DNA of 35,907 nucleotides, from contig JAKPPB010000027.1 of NCBI GenBank assembly GCA_029547605.1, positions 1 to 35,907 of the forward strand, in the 5' to 3' direction. This DNA is from Methanobacteriota archaeon (GTDB lineage: Archaea > Halobacteriota > Methanomicrobia > Methanomicrobiales > Methanospirillaceae). The position numbers were made by a program, and so were the translations under genes. The notes under the pieces were generated by a model, which was not told the DNA's origin, did not search any database, and saw only the letters and a program-made list of their open reading frames with translations. Positions 16,068-23,890 of the stretch are shown here, one piece after another (the first letter of the stretch is position 1; every line of letters begins with the position of its first letter).

Positions 16068-17881
16068 GAAAGCCACCCCAGGATGAAATATCCGTTATAG
16101 AGGCAGTGGACGAGGGTTGCAATCATGATGCCGGGGATATAGCCCTTTGCACCCCAGTGCCGGACGAGGCCCGCCACGCAGAGCACGCCCGTGAAGTGGA
16201 GGAGGAAGGGGAAGACAAGGACCCCGGAGGAGAGAAAGAGGATACTCCCAAATACACTCTCGGTGACCTGCGTCAGTGTGATCAGGAGGAGAAGTTTCTC
16301 TGCAAAGAGGAAGGCAGCGGCAGTGACAGCAGACCCAATTCCCACCATCACCCAGGACCAACGGGAGGGGGTATCGAGGAGAAAGGTGCAGATGCCGACA
16401 GACTTTGCGATCTCTTCGACAAGAGCGGCAGAGATGATCAAGAGGACCAGCGAAAGCGGCATGGGCAGGTTGAAAAAGAGTACGAGGAGGAGCATCTGGA
16501 CCATGAATACGAACGGCACGACAAGGGCGTTGACGATAAAAAGGGAAGCCCATGGGTGCCGGGAAGAGAGCGAGGTCGAGATGAACTCTCGTACCCGGCA
16601 AAAGATGCCTGCCTGCGAAAAGAGCCTCTCTTCGCGGAAATTTGCCATCCCGACATAGAAGAGGACGGCACTCGTGAGGAAGAAGAGCGAGGTAGAGAAG
16701 AAGTACTGGCTGATCGTGTAAGTCTCTCCCTGGAGTGAAAGGACGATCAGGGTCAGCGGAGAGACAAGGCTGATGACATGGACGTTTGCAAAGATGCTCG
16801 GAAAGAAGAGGTAAGAGGTGGCGACGGTTGAGAAGAAGATTGAGATGAAGGAGAGCTCTTTAAAGCTCCTTGCGACCATCCCGATGATAAGGGCGTTTGC
16901 AAGAAAGAAGAGGATGACCGGGAGAAGTGGGAGGAGGATAATCAGGGGAGCAGAGAGCCAGAGCGCGATCCCGGCGGATATGGCGAGCATGCCAATGAAG
17001 TACGGGAGCGCCTTTCCCACGATGATTGCCGGTGCCCCGGCAGGTGTTGAGAGGAGCACCTCGCCCTTCCTCTCCAGGCGTTCCTGCATGATGCTCATCA
17101 TGGAGAACTGGGACATGAAATAAAGGGGAAATATGAAGAGGAAGACAAGGATGATTGAGTCAAATGGCAGCGGGGGGGAGAGTTGAGAAGGGGTCTTGAA
17201 CGACCCGAACGGGCTTTCGGGGCCTACGAGATCGGAATACCGTGCAAGCTGGCTCTGCGGCACCGATGACTCGATGAGCCCCTGACGGAGTTCTTCAGTC
17301 GAAAATGCCACGCCGGGTTCGGGAACGGGAATCTCGACCACAGGCCGTTCCGGGACCGGTGGGGCAGTCGATGACGGTGCAACCGATATCTGCATCCCCG
17401 ACTGGGTGGCAGAGAAGTCGAGCTCGCTCTTTACCTCCTGAAGGTCTATCCAGAGGGGATAGGCAGCAAAGAGGTCCTGCTGAAGGCTGTACAGAGAGTC
17501 GAGGTACTGCTGGTAATCTCTCTGAAGGGACTTGAGCGCTGACCTTCCGCGCTCGGTATCCTGGACATAGACCTGCCCGCCGATAATGATGATATCATAT
17601 GCGGCCCTCTCCCGGAAGAGATCCCTCCCATCGCCGGTGGTGATGCTGAACCGTTCGTCTCCGGAGAAGATCTCCCCGACAACCCGGTCATCGACTCCCA
17701 GGCGATAGATGCCGTCCTGCAGGTGGAGGCCCCTTTCGGCGGCAAAGCCGGTCGCAGCCACGAGTAGGACGAAGAGGACGACTGCCATGGGGAGCATCCC
17801 CTTTCCCATTACTCCGAAGGCCCGCTTCACCTCCCACCGTGCAAGCGTCCCTATCCGGGAGAGAAATTGCAAAAAGTTCAC
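16064..17881 (-). CDS. ABC-2 permease fused to PrsW-like intramembrane protease
   Basis: A 605-residue fusion. The N-terminal part is an ABC-2 permease: helix at about 29-48, an extracytoplasmic domain (about 50-238) with a proline-rich linker, then a helix bundle containing the permease segment ERLERKGEVLLSTPAGAP (267-284). The C-terminal part (about 450-605) is a multi-helix domain with the hallmarks of glutamic-type intramembrane proteases of the PrsW/CPBP clan: EEIAK (E489, E490, K493), F524-x3-E528, H562 and H592-x3-N596. The EExxK plus FxxxE pattern fits PrsW better than CPBP (EExxxR, FxxxH). The start codon is GTG at 17879-17881; no strong ribosome binding site is seen. The gene is coupled to the next permease and divergent from the ATPase. 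Confidence 0.8.
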   Translation of the reverse strand: MNFLQFLSRIGTLARWEVKRAFGVMGKGMLPMAVVLFVLLVAATGFAAERGLHLQDGIYRLGVDDRVVGEIFSGDERFSITTGDGRDLFRERAAYDIIIIGGQVYVQDTERGRSALKSLQRDYQQYLDSLYSLQQDLFAAYPLWIDLQEVKSELDFSATQSGMQISVAPSSTAPPVPERPVVEIPVPEPGVAFSTEELRQGLIESSVPQSQLARYSDLVGPESPFGSFKTPSQLSPPLPFDSIILVFLFIFPLYFMSQFSMMSIMQERLERKGEVLLSTPAGAPAIIVGKALPYFIGMLAISAGIALWLSAPLIILLPLLPVILFFLANALIIGMVARSFKELSFISIFFSTVATSYLFFPSIFANVHVISLVSPLTLIVLSLQGETYTISQYFFSTSLFFLTSAVLFYVGMANFREERLFSQAGIFCRVREFISTSLSSRHPWASLFIVNALVVPFVFMVQMLLLVLFFNLPMPLSLVLLIISAALVEEIAKSVGICTFLLDTPSRWSWVMVGIGSAVTAAAFLFAEKLLLLITLTQVTESVFGSILFLSSGVLVFPFLLHFTGVLCVAGLVRHWGAKGYIPGIMIATLVHCLYNGYFILGWLS

Positions 17882-17962
17882 GCCTTGTGTCTCTTTTATG
17901 GTAGGTTCGGTACCTATAATATCTTACAGGTCGAGGAATTGGGAGGAATCGGACGAGAATCC
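17882..17962. promoter_or_regulatory. Divergent promoter between permease-protease and ATPase genes
   Basis: An 81-nt region between divergent starts. TATAATAT (17915-17922) suits the plus-strand ATPase gene, placing a start at about 17943. For the minus strand, CATAAAAG (17892-17899) is the best candidate but is very close to the chosen GTG. A small palindrome, TAGGT and ACCTA around 17902-17916, overlaps both and could bind a shared regulator. Confidence 0.45.
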
Positions 17963-18850
17963 ATGATCGCTGCCCGCAATCTCACCAAGTGCTACGGCAC
18001 CACCCCTGCCCTTGACCACGTCAGTTTCGATCTTGACCGTGGGCAGATATTCGGGATCATAGGGCACAACGGGGCGGGAAAGACCACGCTTCTCAAGATC
18101 CTTGCGGGCCTCGTTGAACCTTCCGGTGGAGAACTTGTCGTGGATGGGGTCGATATCCTGCGTAATCCTGTTGGGATGAAACAGATGATCGGCTACCTCC
18201 CTGAAGAGTCCCGCCTTTACGAAGCGATGAAGGTGGACGAATACCTCACGTTCTTCGGAGAGATATACGGGATGGACCGGTTGTCCATCAAAGCAAGGAG
18301 CAGGGAACTCCTTGAATGGCTCGCGCTCGAGCCGAACGGAAAGAAGATGGGGGAGTTTTCAAAGGGAATGAAACGCAAGGCCGCAATCGCCCGTTCCCTG
18401 ATGCACAACCCTTCACTCCTTATCTATGACGAGGCGACATCAGGACTGGACCCCATGACCTCACGGCATATCGTCGACTTCCTGAAAGAACTCCGGGACC
18501 ATGGCAAGACGATCGTCCTTTCTGCCCACAACCTCTACCAGGTTGAGGCGATCTGTGACAGGATCCTCATCCTGCGCAAGGGGGCGCGTGTCGCATTCGG
18601 CAGCATGCAGGAACTCCGCGAGATGTTCGGCTCAATATTCTATTTTATATATTTTACTATTGGGGATGTTACAAAAGTTGAAGGGCTTGCTTCGTATGTC
18701 AAGGACGGGGGGTATTTCCGGGCAAAGGTGACGAGTGTAGACGAGATGGGAAGGATCTCGAACGCGATCGTTGCCGCCGGAGGTGCCGTGGAACGGATCG
18801 AGTCCCACTATCCGAGCCTCGAAGAGATGCTGGTGAAGATAGGGGCATGA
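17963..18850 (+). CDS. ABC transporter ATP-binding protein (ABC-2/NatA type)
   Basis: A 295-residue ATPase with Walker A GHNGAGKTT (34-42), a Q-loop region GYLPEESRLYE (78-87) in the style of ABC-2 exporter ATPases, signature FSKGMKRK (132-139) in place of LSGGQ as is usual for this subfamily, Walker B LLIYDEATSGLDP (152-164) and a switch histidine in LSAHN. A C-terminal tail of about 70 residues follows. The ATG at 17963 was chosen because the protein then begins directly with the first strand; an upstream extension of 32 residues has no support. A GGGAGG lies about 16 nt upstream, a long spacing. It is divergent from the two permease genes and should energise them. Confidence 0.93.
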   Translation: MIAARNLTKCYGTTPALDHVSFDLDRGQIFGIIGHNGAGKTTLLKILAGLVEPSGGELVVDGVDILRNPVGMKQMIGYLPEESRLYEAMKVDEYLTFFGEIYGMDRLSIKARSRELLEWLALEPNGKKMGEFSKGMKRKAAIARSLMHNPSLLIYDEATSGLDPMTSRHIVDFLKELRDHGKTIVLSAHNLYQVEAICDRILILRKGARVAFGSMQELREMFGSIFYFIYFTIGDVTKVEGLASYVKDGGYFRAKVTSVDEMGRISNAIVAAGGAVERIESHYPSLEEMLVKIGA

Positions 18851-18908
18851 GAAAAAAAACTGTTCTTTGGTGACCCCCTTTCCTCCAGGTCGCATGCAGT
18901 AGACCGAA

Positions 18909-18930
18909 TGCTTTTTTCTCTAAAAAGACG
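18909..18930 (+). terminator. T-tract terminator after the ABC ATPase gene
   Basis: CTTTTTT followed by CTCTAAAAAG (18910-18926) gives a weak hairpin-and-T-tract about 60 nt after the ATPase stop, in the gap before the convergent TPR gene. Confidence 0.35.
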
Positions 18931-18999
18931 CCGAACAGGCGGAATACCATCACTTTACACCCTCATCAGAAGCCCGGTTCATTTGCGTGGGTGGAGAAG

Positions 19000-19827
19000 T
19001 CAGACTTTTCGTAATCCAAGTCCAATACAGGCAGCGGCAATGACGAGTATGGCAGGTATTTCGGCCTTTGTAGGGACTGTCGGGGAAGCAGGTGTCGTAC
19101 AGATGGATCTCACCCTTAACAGGTCTGCGCTCGCATTCGGAATTCCCGGCCATGGGAGGTCATACTCATTATTCAACGAGAGGGAATGCTCCAGCGATTC
19201 AATGGCACCTGTGCAGTCTTGCATTCCGGCCAGGACCTTCCCCCGGACATGCCAGTAATGGGCGCTATCCGGCTCAAGGGCAAGTGCCGCGTCGACCTCC
19301 TTTAAGGATCCCGTAAGGTCTCCCATCGCAAGGAGGATTTCGGCCTTCAGCCCATGGCCGGAAGAATATGAGGAATTGAGCAGGATTGCCTCGTCTGCAT
19401 CCGCCAGGGCTTCGTCTGTCTCTCCCATCGCGAGGAGTGCGTAACCCCTGTTTGCAAACCTGGCAGGTCGTGGGTCCAGCGGAATCGCCACATTGAGGAG
19501 GTCAATTGCTTCCTGGATATGCCCCGTCTTCCGGAGGGCATATGCCTTCAGGCACATCAGTTCCGCATCATCAGGGTAGATGTCAAGGCCTTCGTTGGTG
19601 AGCGCAACCAGACTGCTCCAATCCCGCTCTGCTTTCAGGGCCATTCCTTCCTGCTCGTAGTCTGAAGCAGTCTTTGGAGAGTAACCTGGATAGGCGGTCG
19701 AGAGAGTCGCGGTGATGGGTGCAGCTGCTGCCGGTGCCACCATAATCACACACATGCAAAGAGCACCAATGATAGAGAGGAGGGGGCCGCCCCACCGGTA
19801 TTGACGCGAGTCGAACGAGTTCCTCAT
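19000..19827 (-). CDS. Exported, membrane-anchored TPR-repeat protein
   Basis: A 275-residue protein with an N-terminal signal sequence (hydrophobic at about 14-37, ending in an alanine run, PAAAAP), then about five tetratricopeptide repeats (about 55-225; for example AYALRKTGHIQEAIDLLNVA, then GYALLAMGETDEALADADEA), a short linker, and a C-terminal hydrophobic segment (about 252-270) ending in RKV. The pattern is of a surface protein anchored at the C-terminus, with the repeats outside the cell for protein contact. It is convergent with the ABC ATPase gene and lies downstream of tRNA-Lys on the same strand. The partner is unknown. Confidence 0.8.
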   Translation of the reverse strand: MRNSFDSRQYRWGGPLLSIIGALCMCVIMVAPAAAAPITATLSTAYPGYSPKTASDYEQEGMALKAERDWSSLVALTNEGLDIYPDDAELMCLKAYALRKTGHIQEAIDLLNVAIPLDPRPARFANRGYALLAMGETDEALADADEAILLNSSYSSGHGLKAEILLAMGDLTGSLKEVDAALALEPDSAHYWHVRGKVLAGMQDCTGAIESLEHSLSLNNEYDLPWPGIPNASADLLRVRSICTTPASPTVPTKAEIPAILVIAAACIGLGLRKV

Positions 19828-19924
19828 ATGTTATCGGAAGACTGGTGAACCCAAAGAATTTTGCAATGATAGTATCCACCGACATAGAGAATGGACCGGT
19901 GAATGCCGGTGAATGAGAGAGGTG

Positions 19925-19930
19925 AAAAAG
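19925..19930 (-). terminator. T-run after tRNA-Lys
   Basis: On the minus strand CTTTTTC follows the tRNA 3' end by about 7 nt, a typical archaeal oligo-T stop for a tRNA gene. Confidence 0.45.
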
Positions 19931-19936
19931 AAACAG

Positions 19937-20010
19937 CGGGCCTGAAGGGATTTGAACCCTTGACCTACGGATTAAGAGTCCGTCGCTCTTCCGAACTAAG
20001 CTACAAGCCC
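19937..20010 (-). tRNA. tRNA-Lys (anticodon CTT)
   Basis: Reading the minus strand, the acceptor stem GGGCTTG pairs with CAGGCCC (one G-T pair), followed by discriminator G at 19937. The D arm, a five-pair anticodon stem ACGGA/TCCGT with loop CTCTTAA, and T arm AAGGG-TTCAAAT-CCCTT all fold. The anticodon is CTT (19974-19976). No intron is present and the CCA tail is not encoded. Internal box A and box B sequences are intact. Confidence 0.97.
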
Positions 20011-20044
20011 AACCCTGATCGGCCTATATTCATGGTTTCGAATT

Positions 20045-20055
20045 GAGTATAAATG
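20045..20055 (-). promoter_or_regulatory. TATA box of tRNA-Lys gene
   Basis: ATTTATACTC on the minus strand lies about 40 nt upstream of the mature tRNA 5' end, implying a short 5' leader removed by RNase P. The region is A/T-rich and lies between divergent transcripts. Confidence 0.5.
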
Positions 20056-20126
20056 TTATTGTTTTTCTGTCAGTTACTCCCCTGCGGCGGTTTCCAGCCT
20101 GGAATCTCGCGATTCAGGTTGTAACC

Positions 20127-20138
20127 TTAATATTATCC
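20127..20138 (+). promoter_or_regulatory. TATA box of the RCK-DHH / mptE / radical SAM operon
   Basis: CTTAATATTATC is an archaeal TATA-like box 18-29 nt before the ATG at 20156. A GGAGTGA (20140-20146) sits 9 nt before the same ATG and is a good ribosome binding site, so the true start site may derive from the A/T-rich block further upstream (20045-20070). Confidence 0.4.
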
Positions 20139-20155
20139 CGGAGTGACATTGTAGC

Positions 20156-21619
20156 ATGCCAGAGGCGGGCGGATATGGAACTGGAGAGAGGGTAAAATAC
20201 GCGGTCCTCGGGTGCGGGAGCACCGGATATCACGTAGCCATGGAATTGTCGCGAAAAGAGGGCCGGGTCCTCGTGTTAGACAGGGACGAGGGACGCGTGA
20301 AGGAGCTCCGGGACCAGAACCTTGATGCCATGATTAGAGACATAAGCGACCCGGGATTCCTGTCTGGGCTCCCCACGTGTGAGATTGCGTTTGTCCTCAC
20401 CGGGAACCACCAGGCAAACCTCGCTGCAGTAAGGACGCTCCGCCAGAAATTCCCCCAGATGCATATCGTGGCGAGGGCGCTCGACCCTATCGGCGCAGGA
20501 ATGCTCGAGTCTGCAGGGGCTGACTTTGTACTCTATCCCCAGCAGGTGGTAGCGAGGGCCGCTATCAACCAGGTCAACCGTCTCCACGTCAGCAGGCTCT
20601 CGCAGAGGCTCCACGATCTCCTCGCAGGCTGGGAAGGGACGCTCGGCATCATCACGCATAAGAACCCTGACCCCGACGCAATCGGGAGCGCCATGGCCCT
20701 TGCAGCAATCGCAGGGAATGCAAATCCCCAGAAACTCACCTGCAGGATATTCTACGACGGCATCATCGGTCACCAGGAGAACCGGACAATGGTGAATCTC
20801 CTGGATATCAGGATGGAGAAGATGGAGCCCCAGACCATCCAGGACTGCACATATCTTGCCCTTGTCGACTGTCCTGCGCCCGGAATGAATAACACACTCT
20901 CCCAGAGAACCCGGGTTCATATCGTGATCGATCACCACAACGACGGGCACGGGCTGGAAGGCGCGGCGTTCGTAGACATCCGCCCGGGTATCGGCGCCAC
21001 CGCAAGCATCCTCTCCCAGTACCTCCAGGAGCTCGACATCCCTGTTGACAAGAACGTCGCGACCGGCCTCCTCTACGGCATTCGTTCTGACACGAGGGAC
21101 TTTAAACGGAATGTCACTCCTCAGGATCTCTCGAATGCTGCATTCCTCCTCCCCCTCACGGATTCTGATCTCCTCGACCAGATCATGTCCCCCTCGCTCT
21201 CGCAGGAGACCCTTGACGTGCTCGGCAATGCCATCCGCAACCGGCGCATCCAGAGCGGATACCTCTTCGCAAATGTTGGCTTTGTCCGGAACCGCGACTC
21301 GCTTCCCCAGGCAGCCGACCTCCTCATATCTCTTGAGGGGGTGAATACTGCGCTTGTCTACGGCATATCTGACGATGCCATCATTATTTCATCACGGAAC
21401 CGGGACATACGGCTGCACATCGGCAACGTCCTCGAGGAGGCATTTGGTGATATCGGTGATGCCGGAGGCCACCCCAACATGGCCGCCGCAACCATCCCCC
21501 TTTCCTATTTCCGCAGGGTAAAGAACAAGGAAGAGCTGCTCTCGCTTGTCATGGACCCGCTGCTCAAGAAGTTCACTGGCCTAGTAGGCCTGGACACCGA
21601 GGCCGGGAATGAAATTTGA
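20156..21619 (+). CDS. RCK (TrkA-N) and DHH/DHHA1 phosphoesterase fusion
   Basis: A 487-residue cytoplasmic protein. The N-terminal third is a Rossmann RCK/TrkA-N domain (YAVLGCGSTGYHVAMEL, 15-31), a ligand-sensing fold found on K+ channels. The rest is a DHH-superfamily phosphoesterase: H168 and NPDPDAIGS (170-178), LVDCP (236-240), IDHH (257-260), and a C-terminal DHHA1 domain with GDAGGHPNMAAA near residue 460. In bacteria DHH-DHHA1 proteins such as GdpP hydrolyse c-di-AMP, a nucleotide that controls K+ balance, so a c-di-AMP or nanoRNA phosphodiesterase regulated through the RCK domain is a reasonable inference. It overlaps mptE by 11 nt. Confidence 0.88.
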   Translation: MPEAGGYGTGERVKYAVLGCGSTGYHVAMELSRKEGRVLVLDRDEGRVKELRDQNLDAMIRDISDPGFLSGLPTCEIAFVLTGNHQANLAAVRTLRQKFPQMHIVARALDPIGAGMLESAGADFVLYPQQVVARAAINQVNRLHVSRLSQRLHDLLAGWEGTLGIITHKNPDPDAIGSAMALAAIAGNANPQKLTCRIFYDGIIGHQENRTMVNLLDIRMEKMEPQTIQDCTYLALVDCPAPGMNNTLSQRTRVHIVIDHHNDGHGLEGAAFVDIRPGIGATASILSQYLQELDIPVDKNVATGLLYGIRSDTRDFKRNVTPQDLSNAAFLLPLTDSDLLDQIMSPSLSQETLDVLGNAIRNRRIQSGYLFANVGFVRNRDSLPQAADLLISLEGVNTALVYGISDDAIIISSRNRDIRLHIGNVLEEAFGDIGDAGGHPNMAAATIPLSYFRRVKNKEELLSLVMDPLLKKFTGLVGLDTEAGNEI

Positions 21620-22223
21620 GGACTGGGAACCGATCTACCAGGAGATTATCGAGTATTTCGGATTTGACCGCGAGGAGGACGAGCGGGCGGCAAAACTCCT
21701 CTCAGACCTGCTGCCTGGCGACGATATCATCCTGCTCGAAGAGGCCTGCCTGGGCCATGACATCTGTGTGTGCGGGAATGCCCCCTGCCTCAAAAACGAG
21801 ATCTCGCTTGTGAAGGGAACTGTCTTTGCGGCTGATGCAGCTTCGCTCGTCCTCCTCGCACACGGCATACGGCCTGACGCCATCTTCACGGATTTGGACG
21901 GGGCTACCGATGAGTTCGTCACGATGAACAATGATGGGACAATCGTCGTTGTGCATGCGCACGGGGACAACATGCCGCTGCTCCGGCACTGGGTCCCAAG
22001 GTTCACGGGACCCATTGTAGGGACGACCCAGAGCCGCCCTCTCCCCCACGTTCATAACTTTGGCGGGTTCACTGATGGGGACCGTGCGATCTTCGCGGCA
22101 CATGCACTTGGAGCCGCCTCTATTACGATCCTTGGGTTTGATCTCGAGGATTCCCGTGTCGATCACATGAAGCGGGGAAAGCTCCTCTGGGCAAAAAAGC
22201 TCCTCTCCCTCCTTGAACCATGA
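21609..22223 (+). CDS. mptE: 6-hydroxymethyl-7,8-dihydropterin pyrophosphokinase MptE
   Basis: A 204-residue member of the DUF115/MptE family, which uses ATP to pyrophosphorylate 6-hydroxymethyl-dihydropterin in the synthesis of tetrahydromethanopterin, the C1 carrier of methanogenesis. Conserved segments visible are FTDLDG (93-98), HAHGDN (116-121) and GGFTDGDRA (152-160), acid-rich loops expected to bind Mg-ATP and pterin. Its length matches the family. It overlaps the stop of the preceding gene by 11 nt and its own stop overlaps the next start as ATGA, so all three are translated together. Confidence 0.88.
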   Translation: MKFEDWEPIYQEIIEYFGFDREEDERAAKLLSDLLPGDDIILLEEACLGHDICVCGNAPCLKNEISLVKGTVFAADAASLVLLAHGIRPDAIFTDLDGATDEFVTMNNDGTIVVVHAHGDNMPLLRHWVPRFTGPIVGTTQSRPLPHVHNFGGFTDGDRAIFAAHALGAASITILGFDLEDSRVDHMKRGKLLWAKKLLSLLEP

Positions 22224-23890
22224 CCGCGAAGACCGCGTTCATCCTGGACGGCTACGTCGATGAGCCTGCATGTCTCGGCGTCCCTCCGTATATCTCCCCC
22301 TACATCAGGACCGTGACAGGCGCCCTCTTATCCCATGGCTATTCACCAAAGTACCTGACTATCGATCAGGTGAGGAAGGATGCCAGGCTCATTTCCGCGA
22401 TGGATGCCTCCGAACTTGTGTTGATGATAGCAGGCGTCACGGTTCCGGGAAAGTATCTGGGGGGGACCCCGGCATCACTCACCGAGATCCGCCAGATTGG
22501 TGCACAGCTCCGACGTCCTGAAACATTTCTTGCCGGGCCAATCGGCTTTGGCTATGCCTCTGGCGGTGGCCGCAAGGCAGTAAAGGGGGAAATTGCCGGG
22601 TTCGATCACCTCCTTTCGGGATCTCCTGCGTCCGCGCTCGATGTATTCCTCCGGGAAGGAAAGACACATGGGACACACGATTATCGCCGGGAAGACCCCT
22701 GGGCCATTGCCGGGGCATCGGTCATACGCGATCATCCACACTTCCCATGGGTAATGTGCGAGATCGAGACGGCAAGGGGGTGCTCGAGGGCACATTCCGG
22801 GGGATGCTCGTTTTGCACAGAGCCGTTCTATGGGCTGCCAGTATTCCGTTCTGTCGAAGGGATTGCCAGCGAGGTCGAATCACTTTACGCGGCTGGCGCA
22901 CGGCACTTCCGCATCGGGAGACAGCCCGACATACTGGTATATGGATCATCGATGGCAGAGGAGTACCCGACACCTGTCCCGGAGAGAATCGACGAGCTCT
23001 TCTCTTTAATAAGGGAGGCTGCTCCCGGGCTTCACACGCTCCACATAGATAACGTCAATCCCGGTACGATCGCCCGCCACCCCGAAGAGAGCAGGGCCGC
23101 TCTTTGTGCAATCGTCGCGCACCATACGCCAGGCGATGTCGCGGCGTTCGGGATGGAGACCGCAGACCCCGAAGTAATCCGGAAGAACAACCTGAAGGCC
23201 AGCCCGGCGCAGGTGATGGAGGCCATCCGGATTGTCAACGAAGCAGGGGGGATACGAAAGGACGGGATCCCCCACCTCCTTCCAGGCCTCAATTTCATCG
23301 CGGGGCTTGCAGGTGAGACCCCCCGGACGTATGAGATGAACCAGGAATTTCTTGCAGGCGTACTTGCATCAGGAAATCTGGTCCGAAGGGTGAATATCCG
23401 GCAGCTGATGCCATTTGACGGGACAAGGGCATTCATGGAGAACACACTCGGTGTATACCAGGCGCAGTTCCGCGCTTTCAAGGAAAAGGTAAGGAAGGAA
23501 TTTGACCTCCCCATGCTCCGCAAGGTGTTTCCTGCCGGAACACTCTTTCGGTCGGTGGTGATTGAGGAGCAGGGTATCCCCTCTTTTGGCCGGCAGATGG
23601 GTTCGTACCCGGTTCTGGTCGGGGTACCGTTCCTTTTGAGGCCCATGACCGTCACTGATGTTGTGGTCGTTGACCATGGGATGAGGTCGGTGACCGGACT
23701 CCCAGTTCCGGTTGAAGTCAATATGCTCCCGGTTATGGCACTCTCCTGGATACCCGGAGTAGGCCGGAAGATGGCGGGAAAGATTGCAGCAAGGAGGCCG
23801 TTTTCGAACCTGCAGGAATTCCGGGGCTTTGTCGGGCCGACCCCCATCGATGCCTGGCTCTCGTTCTCTATATCTCCTTCAGTTCGATGA
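22220..23890 (+). CDS. Radical SAM protein with C-terminal helix-hairpin-helix (COG1031-like)
   Basis: A 556-residue radical SAM enzyme of unknown reaction. The cluster cysteines are C188, C196 and C199 in RGCSRAHSGGCSFC, spaced CX7CX2C instead of the classical CX3CX2C; I recall this spacing as a feature of the COG1031 family. Barrel segments include FGMETADPEVIRKN. A helix-hairpin-helix motif near the C-terminus (LSWIPGVGRKMAGKIAARRP) suggests binding to nucleic acid, and the first 180 residues form a B12-binding-like or flavodoxin-like region seen before the barrel in related enzymes. The substrate may be RNA or DNA, which is inference. It starts with ATGA over the mptE stop, and its last 23 nt overlap the convergent protease gene. 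Confidence 0.82.
   Translation: MTAKTAFILDGYVDEPACLGVPPYISPYIRTVTGALLSHGYSPKYLTIDQVRKDARLISAMDASELVLMIAGVTVPGKYLGGTPASLTEIRQIGAQLRRPETFLAGPIGFGYASGGGRKAVKGEIAGFDHLLSGSPASALDVFLREGKTHGTHDYRREDPWAIAGASVIRDHPHFPWVMCEIETARGCSRAHSGGCSFCTEPFYGLPVFRSVEGIASEVESLYAAGARHFRIGRQPDILVYGSSMAEEYPTPVPERIDELFSLIREAAPGLHTLHIDNVNPGTIARHPEESRAALCAIVAHHTPGDVAAFGMETADPEVIRKNNLKASPAQVMEAIRIVNEAGGIRKDGIPHLLPGLNFIAGLAGETPRTYEMNQEFLAGVLASGNLVRRVNIRQLMPFDGTRAFMENTLGVYQAQFRAFKEKVRKEFDLPMLRKVFPAGTLFRSVVIEEQGIPSFGRQMGSYPVLVGVPFLLRPMTVTDVVVVDHGMRSVTGLPVPVEVNMLPVMALSWIPGVGRKMAGKIAARRPFSNLQEFRGFVGPTPIDAWLSFSISPSVR

Noticed and set aside
20276-20950. 224-codon open frame antisense to the RCK-DHH gene
   Set aside because: It lies wholly within an intact phosphoesterase gene and shows no domain-like pattern.
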